Source: Hominimerdicola alba
Lineage (GTDB): Bacteria; Bacillota; Clostridia; Oscillospirales; Ruminococcaceae
Direction of reading: 5' to 3'
Assembly (NCBI RefSeq): GCF_900109655.1
Contig: NZ_FOAT01000008.1
Coordinates: 62,001-126,000, forward strand
DNA: 64,000 bases
Each line of letters starts with the position of its first letter. Within the stretch, counting starts at the first letter, position 1. The notes beneath the pieces are model-generated. The model saw only the letters and a list, made by a program, of their open reading frames with translations, had not been told where the DNA came from and searched no databases. The position numbers and the translations under genes were made by a program. Positions 63,123 through 64,000 of this stretch are shown piece after piece.

Positions 63123-63839
63123 TTATTTGCGGTCACCATATTTTGCCTCAAATTCCTCGACTTTCTTGGCAAGGAATTCCTCATCGACAAATCCGATATT
63201 ATCGGGATCTTCACTGTGATCAATAACACCCAGCTTCTCGATCTCGGCTTCATCAGGTTCGGATGCGACAGCTGCTATATCCTTATACTCCGCATAATCC
63301 TCGGGTCTCTTCGCATAAGGCAGATCAACAAGCTTCTTATCGACCTCAGCCTGTCCAACCTCGCTGAATTCAAATTTTGTATTCTCCACCTCAGCGACCT
63401 TGGCTTCATGCTCAGCATACATAGCTTCCATCTTCTCAGCTACACCCTGCTCCTTAGCCTCGGTTATCTCTTCCTGATGTGACCTTATATATTTTTCATG
63501 CTCAACTACATAAAGCTTCTCATACTCAGTCTGAGCGTCAATTATCTCTTCACGTCCGACTGTGCTGGTGCCATAATCTGCATGAGTTTTGACGGGCTGG
63601 TTCTTCTTCTCTTCAAGTTCTGCTTCAAGCTGAGCCATCTTGGTCTTGATCATCTCAGGGTCAACGCTCTCTACCTCAAGAGTCTCGGGAACAGCTTCAT
63701 CATACTTAGACTCTTTTACAGCAACGGTCTGCCTGCGTCTGGGCGACGGAGTATTCCAGATATCATCAGGATTAACGGGCTTTGCCACAGGTGCTGCAGA
63801 AGCAGCAGGTTCAGGTTTCTTTTTATTGAATAGAGCCAT
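63123..63839 (-). CDS. Unknown Glu-rich coiled-coil protein
   Basis: The 238 aa protein is rich in Glu, Lys and Ala and mostly helical, with an Ala/Pro-rich N terminus (EPAASAAPVAKPVNPDDIW). Coiled-coil stretches include KTKMAQLEAELEEKKN and QEEITEAKEQGVAEKMEAM. No membrane segment or enzyme motif is visible. It has its own promoter and a GGGGGAAA ribosome site and is first of a three-gene unit ending with the cyclophilin. Confidence 0.65.
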   Translation of the reverse strand: MALFNKKKPEPAASAAPVAKPVNPDDIWNTPSPRRRQTVAVKESKYDEAVPETLEVESVDPEMIKTKMAQLEAELEEKKNQPVKTHADYGTSTVGREEIIDAQTEYEKLYVVEHEKYIRSHQEEITEAKEQGVAEKMEAMYAEHEAKVAEVENTKFEFSEVGQAEVDKKLVDLPYAKRPEDYAEYKDIAAVASEPDEAEIEKLGVIDHSEDPDNIGFVDEEFLAKKVEEFEAKYGDRK

Positions 63840-63923
63840 TATATATTTCCCCCTAGTGTAAAAATGTTCAGATAAACACCCGCACCAAATGCCTGTTCCG
63901 CGGACTTATATCTATACAAATTA

Positions 63924-63952
63924 ATTATACTATAAACTGCACAAAAATGCAA
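63924..63952 (-). promoter_or_regulatory. Promoter of the Glu-rich gene
   Basis: On the minus strand TTGCAT (63952-63947), a 17-nt spacer and TATAAT (63929-63924) lie about 85 nt before the ATG. Confidence 0.68.
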
Positions 63953-64000
63953 ATACTTTTTGTCATCTAATTGAGATAAATTTCAGAGAACAATTTAGTT

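Noticed and set aside
1-64000. tRNA, rRNA, CRISPR arrays, complete insertion sequences, prophage or restriction genes
   Set aside because: I looked for clover-leaf ends, repeat-spacer patterns, transposase, integrase and methylase motifs and saw none; a tRNAscan/ISfinder search would be decisive.

Overview
The window looks like a chromosomal segment of a Gram-positive, fibre-degrading Clostridia species of the Ruminococcus type. The signs are low-to-medium GC with AGGAGG ribosome sites, Firmicutes regulators (a Cys T-box, a lysine riboswitch, WalRK/BceRS-like two-component systems), and secreted plant cell-wall enzymes. Two proteins end in type-I dockerins. One enzyme instead ends in a C-terminal module resembling CBM37, a module I remember mainly from Ruminococcus albus, and one membrane protein carries a cohesin-like domain. 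The genus is inferred from gene content, not from a marker search. I saw no rRNA, tRNA, CRISPR array, prophage or complete insertion sequence.

Layout. 1-2.6 kb: thiamine genes thiH (5' part outside the window), thiE and thiC. 2.6-3.06 kb: a non-coding cluster of palindromes. 3.1-9.07 kb, minus strand: response regulator, histidine kinase, ABC ATPase, two ABC-2 permeases and a membrane S41-like protease. 9.2-15.8 kb: carbohydrate block with a PL10/CE8 pectinolytic enzyme (plus strand), a leucine-rich-repeat dockerin protein and a GH30-like dockerin protein (minus strand). 15.8-20.6 kb: a membrane-anchored coiled-coil/CAP-like protein, then a three-gene cluster built around a substrate-binding plus VWA protein. 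20.7-24.1 kb, plus strand: small envelope proteins, including two tandem paralogs with Cys-rich tails followed by an Lgt-like protein.

24.1-39.1 kb, minus strand: housekeeping genes: T-box, cysE, unknown gene, cysS, PPIase; rimO-pgsA; recA-recX; and lipoprotein, WalRK-like pair, DUF1385, prmC and an LRR protein. 39.2-46.3 kb: a GH25 muramidase, then the run fhs, DUF3810, tsaE, tsaB, rpiB. 46.4-48.7 kb: three tandem paralogs, the middle one frameshifted. 48.8-52.1 kb: lysine biosynthesis asd-dapA-dapB behind a lysine riboswitch. 52.2-53.4 kb: queA. 53.4-54.4 kb: two small acidic proteins that resemble immunity proteins. 54.5-58.9 kb: MoxR ATPase, DUF58 and transglutaminase operon. 59-64 kb: an RlmD-type rRNA methyltransferase, the cohesin-like membrane protein, a cyclophilin and two unknown genes.

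How it fits together. Secreted glycan enzymes, dockerins and a possible cohesin anchor suggest cell-surface assembly of carbohydrate-active proteins. Five genes start behind perfect TTGACA-N17-TATAAT promoters, and most of these encode secreted or envelope proteins. The least explained parts are the VWA cluster, the Cys-tail/Lgt-like operon, the three-paralog array and the cohesin-like protein.
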